Numbered from the stretch's first letter, positions 1-8,864 are shown. The stretch: 17,190 nt of DNA from Cyclostephanos tholiformis (GCA_036939975.1 JALLPB010000349.1:1-17190); one strand, 5' to 3'. Numbers and translations are program-made. Notes: generated from the letters alone by a model not told the origin.

Positions 1-77
1 TCTACCTAGAGACAAGCTAGCAAAAATTAATTTTATTGTAAATAGTTTAATACTTTTGCATATCTATGAAATGTAGG

Positions 78-218
78 CATTTCCCGACATTAAAATGCAT
101 GGGAACGACCAAAAATAAATTATGTCGGTGTTGCGACATTGCCCTGTTTTCCAAATTTAACTGACATTGTTGTCTGTCAGCGACATGTCGGTGACATGTT
201 GCCGACATTCCCAGCTAA
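78..218. repeat. Short GACAT-rich repeat cluster beside the histone relic
   Basis: The heptamer YGACATK recurs about six times between 84 and 209. In 181-213 it recurs with an 11-base period (cgacatgtcgg, tgacatgttgc, cgacattccca). Opposed copies (tgtcgg near 124 and 188, ccgaca near 83 and 202) could pair. Homology to histone H3 stops where this block begins, so it may mark the edge of a repeat that truncated the H3 copy. I do not recognise the repeat family. Confidence 0.5.
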
Positions 219-567
219 GCTTGACATGAATGGCGCAGGCATTGGTGTCCTCAAAGAGGCCAACAAGGTACGCCTCGGATGCCTCCTGGAGAGCAAGCAT
301 GCAGGTTGACTGCATATGTAAGTCTGACTTGAAATCAACTGCAATCTCCCTGACAAGACACTGGAAGGAGGCCTTGCAGATCAAGAGATTGGTAGACTTC
401 TGGTACTTGTGGATCTCACTTAGGACAACAGTACCAGGCTGGTACCGATGAGGTTTTTTGACACTGCCCCTCATTGGAAATGCTTTGCATGCAGCCATAG
501 TTGTAAGATGTTTGTGTGGGGCTTTCCCCCCAATTGATTTCCATGCAGATTGTTTAGTGTGGGCCAT
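219..567 (-). pseudogene. Histone H3 pseudogene, 3'-truncated and arginine-depleted
   Basis: The reading frame from ATG at 567 aligns without gaps to canonical histone H3 for about 116 residues. It starts [17 protein letters not shown] and keeps [38 protein letters not shown] and CAIH. Ten of about twelve H3 arginines in this span are replaced, nine of them by His, Cys, Trp or Gln (H3 positions 2, 8, 17, 26, 42, 52, 63, 69 and 83). These are the changes expected from CGN codons becoming CAN or TGN. Of the two arginines kept, one (in LVREIA) is encoded by AGG, which has no CpG. The H3 C-terminal helix and tail are missing: after about 219 the frame runs into unrelated GACAT repeats and stops at 157. 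H3 normally has about 136 residues. No introns or stops interrupt the H3-like part. A divergent functional variant is possible, but loss of DNA-contacting arginines and of the C-terminus makes a dead copy much more likely. Confidence 0.85.
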
Positions 568-599
568 GATTGATTATTATTTCTTGATGTGGTTATTCC

Positions 600-760
600 T
601 TGATTAACATCAATGCTGATGATGACAGCAAGGACAATGATGGAAAGGATGACAACATGGGAAAGACAATGACAACAAGGACAAGGATGATGGGGGCAGT
701 GATGGCAATGCCAGGGAGTGCAACAGCAATGGGGACTGTGACAACAACTGTTTTTGTGAT
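600..760 (+). repeat. Degenerate GAY/AAY hexamer tract
   Basis: A low-complexity run built from gatgac, aatgac, aaggac and similar units with no CpG. It reads as Asp/Asn/Lys-rich in one frame. The small open frames over it on both strands are by-products of the repeat rather than genes. Confidence 0.6.
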
Positions 761-868
761 GTGTTTGTTTGTGTGCAGATCAAGCTCTCCTTCAATCAAA
801 AAGTATACTTATTCCTACATTCCCATTAGAAATAATTCAATGCCAGAAATAACTCGCCACCATATATT

Positions 869-940
869 TCCCACCAAAAGGACATTTACTGGCCATCAGC
901 AAAAATTAAGAAAAAACCAGTAAATGTCCTTTTGGTGGGA
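869..940. repeat. Perfect 24-bp inverted repeat (hairpin) with 24-base loop
   Basis: Bases 869-892 (starting tcccaccaaaaggacattta) are the exact reverse complement of 917-940. The right arm and its next base share 21 identical bases with a second site at 5907-5927, which is also next to an inverted copy. This looks like the end of a short inverted-repeat element or the junction of two such ends. Confidence 0.85.
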
Positions 941-1079
941 ATCATGTTCTGTGTTGTCAATGCCCCATGCCATCATGGCACACACAAAATAATAGAAATA
1001 CCATGCCCTTTGCCATCGATGTTGTCCACATCCCCATGTACACCCTCAACTTAAGCTGCCACTATCAAAAAGTAGGTCA

Positions 1080-1250
1080 TTGTTGTCATCATTGTCATTG
1101 TCGTCTTTGTTCATTGCTTTCTTTGTTGTCATCATCATCTTGTCTTTGTTGTCATTGTCATTGTCATCAATGTCATCGTTATCTTTGTCGTCTTTGTCAT
1201 CTTTTATTGTTTTTGTCGCATTTGTCATTGTTGTCGTCAATGTTGTGCAT
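1080..1250. repeat. Degenerate TTGTCA/CATCAT hexamer tract
   Basis: The plus strand is a run of ttgtca, ttgtcg, tcatca and similar units, in effect the complementary version of the tract at 600-760. On minus it reads as an Asp/Lys/Asn polymer. Frames across it are not credible genes. Confidence 0.6.
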
Positions 1251-1321
1251 GGCAAATAATTCGTCTTGTTATTTTTCCAGTCTCACTTTTGTTCTTATCT
1301 TGTTTTCTCAATCTAGCATAG

Positions 1322-1630
1322 ATGGCAAACGGACAATGTGCATACAAAAACTGTCCAAACCAGGTGACAAATCCTGGTACAGTCAATTTTTGTAAAAAAC
1401 ATAGTGGACGTCATCAATGCAGTCATGCTAACTGTTCTTCCTTTGCTCAATCTGGATGCTTGTGCTTCAGGCATGGCACTCCAAAGCCTATTTGCACCAT
1501 TGATGGATGCACAAACAGAATAGTCAAGCATGACATTTACAAGAAACATGGTGCTACCAATATTTGCTCAGTGTCAGAGTGCAATAGGCCGGTGTCCAGG
1601 GTGACCTTTTTTTTTGATGCTGGAAATTAG
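1322..1630 (+). CDS. Small Cys/His zinc-finger protein (WRKY19-like repeats), possibly broken
   Basis: Open frame of 102 residues starting MANGQCAYKNCPNQ. It contains successive C-x4-C ... C-x2-H units: CAYKNC with CKKH, CSHANC with CFRH, CTIDGC with YKKH, and a partial CSVSEC. This spacing resembles the short WRKY19-like zinc fingers that are expanded in stramenopile genomes. The third unit has Tyr where the third Cys is expected (DIYKKHG), and the fourth unit is cut off at a run of nine T (near 1607-1615), after which the frame ends in FFFDAGN and a stop. A slippage frameshift at that run could have truncated a longer protein. The F-box-like frame starts 15 bases downstream in another frame, so both may be pieces of one decayed gene. 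Function is not known; such fingers may bind nucleic acid or protein. Confidence 0.5.
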   Translation: MANGQCAYKNCPNQVTNPGTVNFCKKHSGRHQCSHANCSSFAQSGCLCFRHGTPKPICTIDGCTNRIVKHDIYKKHGATNICSVSECNRPVSRVTFFFDAGN

Positions 1631-1644
1631 AACTGACAACAAAT

Positions 1645-2145
1645 GTGTTCAACTTTGATGAAATAAATTTTGAGATCATTGAATTTGTTGGGATGAATAA
1701 TTGGGTCAACCTACACCAAGTGGCGGCAGTGTCAAAAGTGTGGAGGAGGACCTGTTTGCCTTATCTTTCAAATATTGGATTGGGACCAATGGGTGGTGGT
1801 GAGGATAGCCAGTTGAATGTCCCTGGGTTCTTACAATATCTGTTATTGATGAGGTTTAGGAACAGAGAGTGTATATTTATCCCATGCGGACGAGCCAAAC
1901 AATTGTATGTTGATGACATAAAGGCTGTGCACCTGAGTGTCAAAACAATAGTCCATTCAAAATGGTTAATGATTAATGGACATGTTGAGGAGATACAGGA
2001 GGGTGAGTCATGTCATCAATTTTATCGCATTTATCAACACGATAAGACATACAAGGAGGGTGTTAATGTGTGGATTTGCTGGAGCTGGGACAACAAGTAC
2101 AGACTTGTGTCTGAATTGCAATTTGTTCATCCTTCATCACCATGA
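1645..2145 (+). CDS. F-box-like hypothetical protein
   Basis: Open frame of 166 residues. Residues ~5-41 (INFEIIEFVG ... LHQVAAVSKVWRRTCLPYL) have the spacing of an F-box: a hydrophobic helix, then L-xx-VAAVSK-x-WR, then a leucine-rich end. The rest carries hydrophobic and Trp-containing segments (VWICWSW near the end) that I do not recognise. If it is an F-box protein, it would link a target to an SCF ubiquitin ligase; that rests on the N-terminal pattern only. It lies in CpG-poor, repeat-rich DNA just after the zinc-finger frame and may be a member or relic of a multi-copy family. The start Met at 1645 is the first in frame, but a longer upstream exon cannot be excluded. Confidence 0.45.
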   Translation: MFNFDEINFEIIEFVGMNNWVNLHQVAAVSKVWRRTCLPYLSNIGLGPMGGGEDSQLNVPGFLQYLLLMRFRNRECIFIPCGRAKQLYVDDIKAVHLSVKTIVHSKWLMINGHVEEIQEGESCHQFYRIYQHDKTYKEGVNVWICWSWDNKYRLVSELQFVHPSSP

Positions 2146-3279
2146 CAACAATCAAGGACACAGACTGCATTCTGGAGATACTAGTAGATGTTAAGTATTT
2201 ATCTAGTAGCTTAATATTAGTCATGATGTCTGCAAAAATATTGGCACCCCCCTATCAATAATGCATAATAATACATTATATATTTGGGTACTAGATCTAA
2301 ACACTTCTATAATTAGTTTAATTACTGCTAACCCCACACATTAATGTCCCAAATACGTGCTACTTTTTACTATGATCAAATCTGTTGCCAAGGCCTCAAC
2401 TGCTGCGGACCACCGCCTCACCTCCTAGGTGGTGCCACCAAACTACTCCGCCATGGTTCTCTCTCCCGTTGCTTGCTGAGTTGCCAGCAAAGTCAATGAG
2501 GTAAGTTGATTGTAATAAAACCGTTACTATCTTTTGCATATGATTCAAGCTCACACATTAAATAGTAAACGTTTGCATGTAACCATTGAAGGTGGTCATC
2601 GACTAACTTGTGGGCTGAGTTCTGAGATGCAAATGAACAATTCCCATCTTTGTCAATGCCACCAACCGATTGATAGTATAATCGATTGATGTATCAATCA
2701 TGATCAGAGCCCTCAAGATGAGCGGGATGGGATGGTGGAAGGAGAACCTGTTGCAGGAGGTCACAAACAGCTCACAGGCAGTGTTGTCAAGGATGGCAAA
2801 TGGGAAGAGAGGTCAAGTCAATCGCATCACCTCATGTGTCCACATTCCTGAGATCATGATCAATCAGTGGTGAGTGGATGTCAATGAGCATGTACACATG
2901 TAGCCACGTAGTTAAATGTGGATCATCCACAGGAATAGCGCCTTTGGTCTGAGTCTTCCAAGGTAGCAAAGCAGCTTAACCTCAACTAAAGAGGCCCTGC
3001 ATTCCGCCGAGTGAACTGGGCAAACATACAATAAGCTGCGATGGAGTGAAAGCTCATCAAATTGACAGAGTCATGCCTCATTGATGACTATTAGCTTTGT
3101 GAATATTAGCAGCTCTCTTTCAACAGCATACACCTGATCATAGCATTCCCTTATGAGTTCAAATTCAGAGCTAAGAATGGCCATGGTTTGGTTGGCTGTG
3201 ATTGTTGTGTGTGTTTGATTATGACAAAACTTCTTACTTCGCTGATAGGGGGGGTGGGAGCTCCAATGCATGTAGGTAT
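2146..3279. other. No supported gene; possible decayed coding fragments
   Basis: I see no convincing gene here. A frame from ATG at 2372 runs 43 codons with two internal stops and ends exactly at a GAG followed by GTAAGT (2501), a good splice-donor sequence, so it may be an exon relic. A second stretch at about 2710-2870 is open for about 55 codons (starting MSGMGWWKENLLQEV) and resembles nothing I recognise. The rest is AT-rich spacer. Confidence 0.4.
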
Positions 3280-3414
3280 GCAGGATTCCTCTCAATCGAA
3301 GAGAAACGCATTCTTGTTCCTGAGGAACTAGGGTTCCTGCCTGTAGAAAAAGAGGAATATCAAACATCTTCCTTTAGGATTCCACAGGAATCCTAAGAGG
3401 AACAGGAATCCTGC
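3280..3414. repeat. Inverted-repeat cluster built on AGGATTCCT
   Basis: The 11-mer at 3280-3290 (gcaggattcct) is the exact reverse complement of 3404-3414. Inside, 3374-3383 and 3387-3396 form a 10-bp hairpin with a 3-base loop (ttaggattcc / ggaatcctaa). GTTCC/GGAAC pairs lie between them. The nested symmetry over 135 bases suggests a small MITE-like or hairpin element. The open frame across it is not a credible gene. Confidence 0.6.
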
Positions 3415-3480
3415 TCCAAGTTCCTGTCCCCCCAAAAGAGGAACAAAAATAGGAATATACAGCCTAGGGTAAATGGAAAG

Positions 3481-3582
3481 GTGAGAGCAAAAAAGGTGAG
3501 GGGGGAGGGGAGGGGGGAGGAAGACAATAGAGTGGGTGTAGATGCCCTTTTTGGGGGGGGTTACTGGGGGGTTGCTGGGGGG
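3481..3582. other. G-tract cluster with quadruplex potential
   Basis: Runs of four to six G separated by single A (about 3500-3530) are followed by G8-TTACT-G6-TTGCT-G6 between 3553 and 3582. These spacings fit G-quadruplex motifs. Much of this lies in the left arm of the 3530-4188 inverted repeat. Confidence 0.5.
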
Positions 3583-4188
3583 TCAGTGTGACAACCCAGC
3601 TTGGGCTTTAATTTGGCAGTGTAGATCCCCCCCCCCTAATACATGTGTAATACTAAATATTATAGACTTGACAGGTATTTTATCATATAGCAATATTATT
3701 AAATTCTATGATGATGACAACAATGACAAAGATGATGACAGCAATTACAAATGATGATGATGTTGAAAGAGGGGGGGAGGGAGAATGGCAGTAGGGGGGG
3801 AGACAGTCTATGGATCATTCATTGTGTGATAATGCCAACAACAATGGCAATAAGGAGGAGTCCAGGGCAAGGACGGGGATGAGGAGGAGGCAGTGGGAGG
3901 AGGAGGAGCTTGGCTTTGGCCAACTGTGGTGGAAGGAAAGAGGAGTGGTAGTGGCTGGGAGGGAGAGAGGGGGGAGGGCCAGGGGATTGTTGTACCAGGC
4001 CTTCCATAGAGGGCTACAGGGTTTGGGGCAAAAATCAAATTTTCACCCCCAAAGTACGCTGAAAATTCCCCCAAAGTCCCCACCCTCAGGGGTGGGGCAA
4101 ATTTGGGGGGTGTCTGAGTGTCACACATGATGTCAATCCCTCAGCAACTCCCCAGTGACCCCCTCCAAAAAGATGTCTACACCCACTC
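3530..4188. mobile_element. Possible inverted-repeat element (MITE-like)
   Basis: Bases 3530-3581 (starting gagtgggtgtagat) match the reverse complement of 4138-4188 with scattered mismatches and small indels, giving imperfect inverted arms of about 50 bp around ~560 bp of low-complexity sequence. The interior has a GATGATGAC tract (3710-3760), purine-rich stretches and a perfect 8-bp hairpin with 4-base loop at 4078-4097 (ccccaccc / gggtgggg). No transposase is encoded and I could not define a target duplication. A non-autonomous DNA transposon is the simplest reading. Confidence 0.5.
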
Positions 4189-5040
4189 CAATGGGGGGGA
4201 GGGGGAGGGTCATGAAGAAGACTATCAACAATGACCCATACAAAGATGACCCACAATTGAAAAAATAAAAATATCACCCAAGGAGGAGGAGGAATGAAGA
4301 TCAAAGTGGAGGGATCAGTAGTAGGAGGAGTGGAAACAGAAAGAAGAAGGTGGAGACAAGGGAGTTGGAGGGTAGGAACAAGGAGAGAAGAGGGGGAGGG
4401 TGGTACAATTCTAGAAAAGACACAACAGATATCAGTGTGGACGTGGAGAGGGTGATTGTAGTGACTGGGATTGTTGGGAACGGGAAGGATAAGATGATAG
4501 TTGGTGTGATGCAAGCTTAGGTGGGACAGAAAGTAACATACTTAACCCCTCCTTAAGGATATTTTAGTACCAAATTTTACATACAAGGGTCTCGTGACAT
4601 CACAAAACCATCCACATCACACAATGAACTGCCAAAAACAATGCAACATGGTGGCAGAGCCACTCACCCATCCAGCATCATGGATTTGATGCATCCACAT
4701 GATTTAATGCACAGGCAACCCATCCAAGGGGTTGGGCAAGGCCTTTGATGAAGAAATATACTAGTAGCATGCTGTAAATTAAAGTAGTTATTAAATTAAT
4801 TCTATCGACCTCAATTTTGTGATAACATCGCCCACCTGTCAATGACAATGGTGGCCAAAAAGACATCCATCATCATTGAGGGGCACTTGAATCATACAAA
4901 TAGACCAATAATAATATAATGAATAAGCATACACTTTGGTTTTAGTTTAATTTAGGTTTTACTATGTTAATAAGCTAATAAGATTAGCAGGAATGTGAAA
5001 TCATTGACAAATAACAAATATATCTTCATCCAATCCATTT
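4189..5040. other. Non-coding purine-rich and AT-rich spacer
   Basis: The first part (about 4190-4420) is G/A-rich low complexity. The remainder is AT-rich without a credible reading frame. No gene, RNA gene or clear repeat end is visible. Confidence 0.5.
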
Positions 5041-5057
5041 TGACGGCCAAGCTGATG

Positions 5058-5264
5058 CACCGGTACAATACTGCTAACATCTCCTGATGGAGGGGATCCA
5101 GGGCTTCACTCAAAGCCACTGGATGCTGTCCATCATACCACCCCGATGGACAATGGGGTCACACCATGCCAAAAATTGAATGACTAAAAAAGCACCATAT
5201 TTGCTGGCTATTTCAATGGCTGTGGCAATGTGCCGGTACAATACTGCACACATCATCTGATGAA
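5058..5264. repeat. Diverged direct repeat, about 173-base period
   Basis: Bases 5058-5091 and 5231-5264 are near-identical (both contain ccggtacaatactgc and end in a ctgatgga/ctgatgaa variant). The following GCCACTGG motif also recurs. Two copies of a ~173-base unit are visible, with weak similarity between the flanks. A 70-codon frame on minus (5322-5110) spans the unit but resembles no family I know. Confidence 0.5.
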
Positions 5265-5572
5265 GCCACTGGTTGATGCCACCGGGTGAGTATTGCGGCT
5301 GATAGTTGCAATTGGTCGTCAATATGCCGGTTTTTTTTTCAGAGTTTTTTTTATTATCATCATCAACTCACTAAAAAGAGGGCTTGGGTGAAGTCAAGGG
5401 GCCCCTAATAACAATAGGGGTATAACATATCAAACTGATGGGAAGGATTTAAGTAACAAAATTTAATACTTAGTTGGGGATGCTAAACTAGTTGATATCA
5501 TTTAAATGATTGATTTCTATTAAGCATCATTTCAGTGAAAAGTTGCATGAAAAAACTCATAATCGGTCAACA

Positions 5573-5607
5573 AAAAAGTCTTAAAATGTTATGTTTTAAG
5601 ACTTTTT
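5573..5607. repeat. 14-bp perfect hairpin, 7-base loop
   Basis: aaaaagtcttaaaa at 5573-5586 pairs perfectly with 5594-5607. It is followed by T-rich sequence, but in this eukaryotic non-coding context I would not call it a terminator. It may be a MITE tip or chance AT-rich symmetry. Confidence 0.6.
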
Positions 5608-5890
5608 GTCCCACGGACATGTGCACCACACCAGTTTCAGTGATCACTTTCACACAACAACTAGCCTTAGCGGACAAAAGACACAAGAGGGGGCAATAAG
5701 AGGAAGAGGTGATGACACAACAAGAGCTGATGGCGCCAGTGGATGGGAGCTAGGTTGACAATACCTCCTCCCTCAAATGTCACAATTGATGATGGAGATG
5801 ATGATGATGTTCCCTCAACTGCGGACATCAACAATGGCACATTGATGATGTCATGGTCATCTATTTTTTTGTGCAGTCAACAGTCCTTGC

Positions 5891-5927
5891 CAAAAGGACT
5901 TTTACTTAAATGTCCTTTTGGTGGGAA
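5891..5927. repeat. Second copy of the CAAAAGGAC / GTCCTTTTG inverted-repeat end
   Basis: caaaaggac (5891-5899) and gtccttttg (5912-5920) are perfect arms around a 12-base loop. Bases 5907-5927 are identical to 921-941. The left arm is more degenerate than at the first site. This supports a repeat family present at least twice in the window. Confidence 0.7.
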
Positions 5928-6389
5928 CATTTTGTGTGTAAGTACTTATGTAACTACTCTTTTTTGGTCTACATGCTGCACAGGGGCTAAGGACTATGTA
6001 GCAAAGATAACCACACTTGGCAAATTGTGCTTGCTTGCAGCTACTATTCTCATGAGAGCATCATGGCAAATGCAAAAAGGAGAGTACCACACTCTAGCTT
6101 ATGATGCACAATACATAAAATGCCTATTGCATTAGTGGCTAACTAGTAGACTGCTACTGTAGGAACAGTAGAGAGGGAAATAGCACATTATATCCCTCCA
6201 AGGAATATCCCTTGACCAAAGGGAAATAGATACTTCCCACGGGCCAAGGACAATTTCAATTTATGTGGAAAACTGTTTACATACCGTTGAATATGCATTT
6301 TAGTAAATACACAGCATAGGAGAATTTCGAGAAAGAGTATTGCTACATACACCCAGAACACCTGATCTAAGTGATTCATATGATGACAT
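5928..6389. other. No supported gene
   Basis: A 130-codon frame ends at 6135 but runs through the inverted repeat at 5891-5927 and shows no recognisable domain. A 63-codon minus frame (6379-6188) is AT-rich and hydrophobic by composition. I see no reliable gene in this stretch. Confidence 0.4.
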
Positions 6390-6850
6390 ACATCTTTGAC
6401 AAGATAGCTGTCTTCATCTTAACAAGATGACATAATTGATACCCATTACTCCTATTGAACCCGACGCATTTGGTTTGACGAATTTTCCACACTTATCATG
6501 GTGATGTCATGATTGTGTGCACCTTTGTGGATTGTGTGTCGAGATAGAAGCCCAAGCTCTATGTATGAACTACCATCCTTTATGCGGCACCAACACTGCA
6601 TATGTACAAAAATTAGAAAGCCGGGTACTGTAAAAAGTCTAAGATAGTCAGAATATTTTTTCTATTGTTCCCACATTAGATTTTGGTTTGAAACACAAAA
6701 CACAACCAACAAAGATGTGCACAATCATGACAACACCATGATGAAGTGCGGAAAACTAATCAAAGCAAATGCGGAGGGTGCAATAGGAGTCATGGGTATT
6801 CAGGAGATTATCTTGTAGATGGGAAGATAGATCTCTTGTCAAATGGTCAC
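6390..6850. mobile_element. Fold-back element with long imperfect inverted arms
   Basis: Bases ~6390-6580 align with the reverse complement of ~6665-6850. The best core is 6439-6530 against 6707-6802, sharing blocks such as actcctattg, gcatttg, aattttcc/agttttcc, atcatggtg and gtcatgattgtg. The arms surround only about 85 bases, so a transcript would fold into a long imperfect hairpin. Similarity may continue weakly outwards on both sides. No protein is encoded. A fold-back or MITE-type transposon is likely; the Harbinger element begins 148 bases to the right. Confidence 0.65.
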
Positions 6851-6994
6851 CTTCTCATAGGAATACACATCAAACTGAGATTGGGCACCTGTGCTATGTA
6901 CTTTCTTGCAATTATGCTACTGCCGCGTGATAGTAGTCGTGTTGTACGGTATACAAAAAACTATTTTGTCTGTTTAGCACTGTTAGCTTCCCAT

Positions 6995-7028
6995 TTAGGG
7001 CCATGCCACAGGCATCAATTTTTTGTAC
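6995..7028. repeat. Harbinger left TIR with TTA target duplication
   Basis: TTA at 6995-6997 is followed by the 31-bp TIR at 6998-7028, which ends in attttttgtac. Confidence 0.92.
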
Positions 7029-7083
7029 ATTCGCACCCCTCTTGGGGTATGATGTTTGTACATATCCCTGTACTTTACGCTAT

Positions 7084-7116
7084 TTTTGTCCACTAAGAAG
7101 TTCATAGTGGACAAAA
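7084..7116. repeat. Subterminal 12-bp hairpin of the Harbinger element
   Basis: ttttgtccacta (7084-7095) pairs perfectly with tagtggacaaaa (7105-7116) around a 9-base loop, 56 bases inside the left TIR. It could be a transposase-binding site or part of a 5' end structure; this is inference. Confidence 0.6.
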
Positions 7117-7149
7117 GGCAGAACATTGTACCCCCCCCCCCTAACCTAA

Positions 7150-8706
7150 TCATCAGTGATGACAAAGCATCTACTAGGGAGTTTGATGGGGCCTCATCAC
7201 CTCCAGCACAGGCGTCATTGCTCTATGTGGTGCAGGATGCCCAAGAGGCACTGGCTGTCCAGCGGGCTGCTAACTCTTTCTCTTTGTCTGTTGTGCCCAC
7301 TGCTGCTTTGGCCATCACAATTTCAGCCAAGGATTTTTACATTCAGCAGGATAGCTCCGTGAATGTGCTTTTGTTATTGTGCTATGGTCTCATTGACAAT
7401 GATGGCAATCCTGTCATCAATTTGTCAAAATACCCATGGTCAAAATGAGAAAATCAACACTGTGCATTGTGGCAAGGGATCATCAGGCGAGATTACTCAC
7501 CGCTGGGAAAGTAGATGCAAGAATGATCCTGAGCTCTGCAAGTCCTCTGCTCCCCCCCACCCAAGTCAGTGGAATCTTGCCAAATGCCAAAAGTGGTGTC
7601 AGATAATCCAATCAGTGACAGCAATGATCGTTCATTTTTACTCTCTGTGGTTAACAACAAGGTTGCTGCAGTGGTGAGGGCTGATGTGGAGAAAGCTTCT
7701 GTTTTGGCACTATTTAACAAGCCATGCACGGGGAAAGAACCGATCCTTCGGCTGATCCATGCACTTGTCGATAATGATGAGATCAAGCATGCTTACCTTG
7801 AGTGATTTGATGTTCCCTTTGACCGCATGGTTATTGAGAATCATCACCCGTGAGAGTAGGGATGCATGTTATTGGACAATGATGGCAAATAAGTGGAATG
7901 ACCCTCTTTTTCTGCCAACATCTATTCTGATGGGTGATTTACATTCTGATTTTAACCTTCCCATCATGATAGATCATGATGTTGTGTCTGATATGGCTGC
8001 TACAACTCCAGAGAAGGTGAAGGACAAGTGGAGTTCATTGATTCATGAACTGAAGAGAAAGATTCAAAATTGGGAAAATAGTGGGCAAGGGGACAGGGGG
8101 CAAGATCCTTTTCATGACAACGAGTTGGATTTTGACAATGCTGGTTCTAGGGATGAGCCTAGGGAACAGCCAACATTTGGTGAGCTCCAAAACCACTCTC
8201 GCAAAGCACTTGATTCAAGTGCATTCTTCTTTAGGGACAAAGAGTCATACCTCCTATATCTGTGGTCAGTGTTGGATTTCAATGGCCTCATGGTGACATC
8301 TATGCAAAGGCTAGATGATCACATTGCTGCAAGAAATGGTGCTGATGGAATTCCTTCAGCTTTAGGTGGGGATCAGCTTAGTCTTAGTGATAGTTTTTGG
8401 GAGGAAGATGTAAGCACAGTCACCAGTGGTGGGAATGATAATCATGGCAGTTCACGTAAGAAGGCGAAGTATGATTCCTTAGCAAAAAAATCATGAATTG
8501 TCAAGAACTATCAATGAGCATGGACAGAGAATGGTGTCCATCACAAGAATGAAGTGTGACCAGTGGGAGAGGGAACTGATCCATAGCAAGCAAGCTGAAT
8601 TGTGCAACTCTATTTGCAATCTGGAGTCAGAGAAGAAGAAGTTGATGATTCAGTTGCATGAAGAGAGGGCAAAAAATAATAAGATCATGGAAGAGGTCTA
8701 TTAATA
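7150..8706 (+). pseudogene. Harbinger Myb/SANT-like accessory ORF, decayed
   Basis: The best-preserved part is the frame ending at 8496. From about 7860 it reads DACYWTMMANKWNDP, then LHSDFNLPIMI and TPEKVKDKWSSLIHELKR, ending NWENSGQGDRG. This has the helix-turn-helix Trp spacing of the Myb/SANT-like protein that accompanies Harbinger transposases and helps them bind element ends and enter the nucleus. A C-terminal basic stretch (SSRKKAKYDSLAKK) could be a nuclear signal. At a run of seven A near 8485-8491 the frame breaks, and a charged coiled-coil-like tail (to 8703, with LESEKKKLMIQLHEERAK) continues in the next frame. Upstream pieces (7056-7448, 7569-7805) are open in different frames and end in stops, so the N-terminal part is broken. 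The original start cannot be fixed. Confidence 0.7.
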
Positions 8707-8864
8707 AATGATAGCTGAGATTCAAGTGAAGCTTGACATGGAGAATGCCTTGTTGATTGAGAGCACAATGACACCTCAAAAATGCAACCACTCACCATCT
8801 ATCTAGTAATCATGTGTTTCTTCTGGGGGTATTGTGCTAAATGATATTGTATAGGTGTTTTTTA

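Noticed and set aside
967..1395. 142-codon plus frame across the TTGTCA tract
   Set aside because: Composition follows the low-complexity repeat (His/Cys/Leu runs) with no domain; it also overlaps the zinc-finger frame.
3808..4514. Several Pro-rich or Gly/Arg-rich frames on both strands
   Set aside because: They arise from purine-rich low-complexity DNA inside or beside the inverted-repeat element and show no family pattern.
5573..5607. Rho-independent-type terminator
   Set aside because: The hairpin is A/T-only in its outer part and lies in eukaryotic intergenic DNA with no gene ending nearby.
5743..6135. 130-codon plus frame
   Set aside because: It runs straight through the inverted repeat at 5891-5927 and has no recognisable domain; too weak to call a gene.
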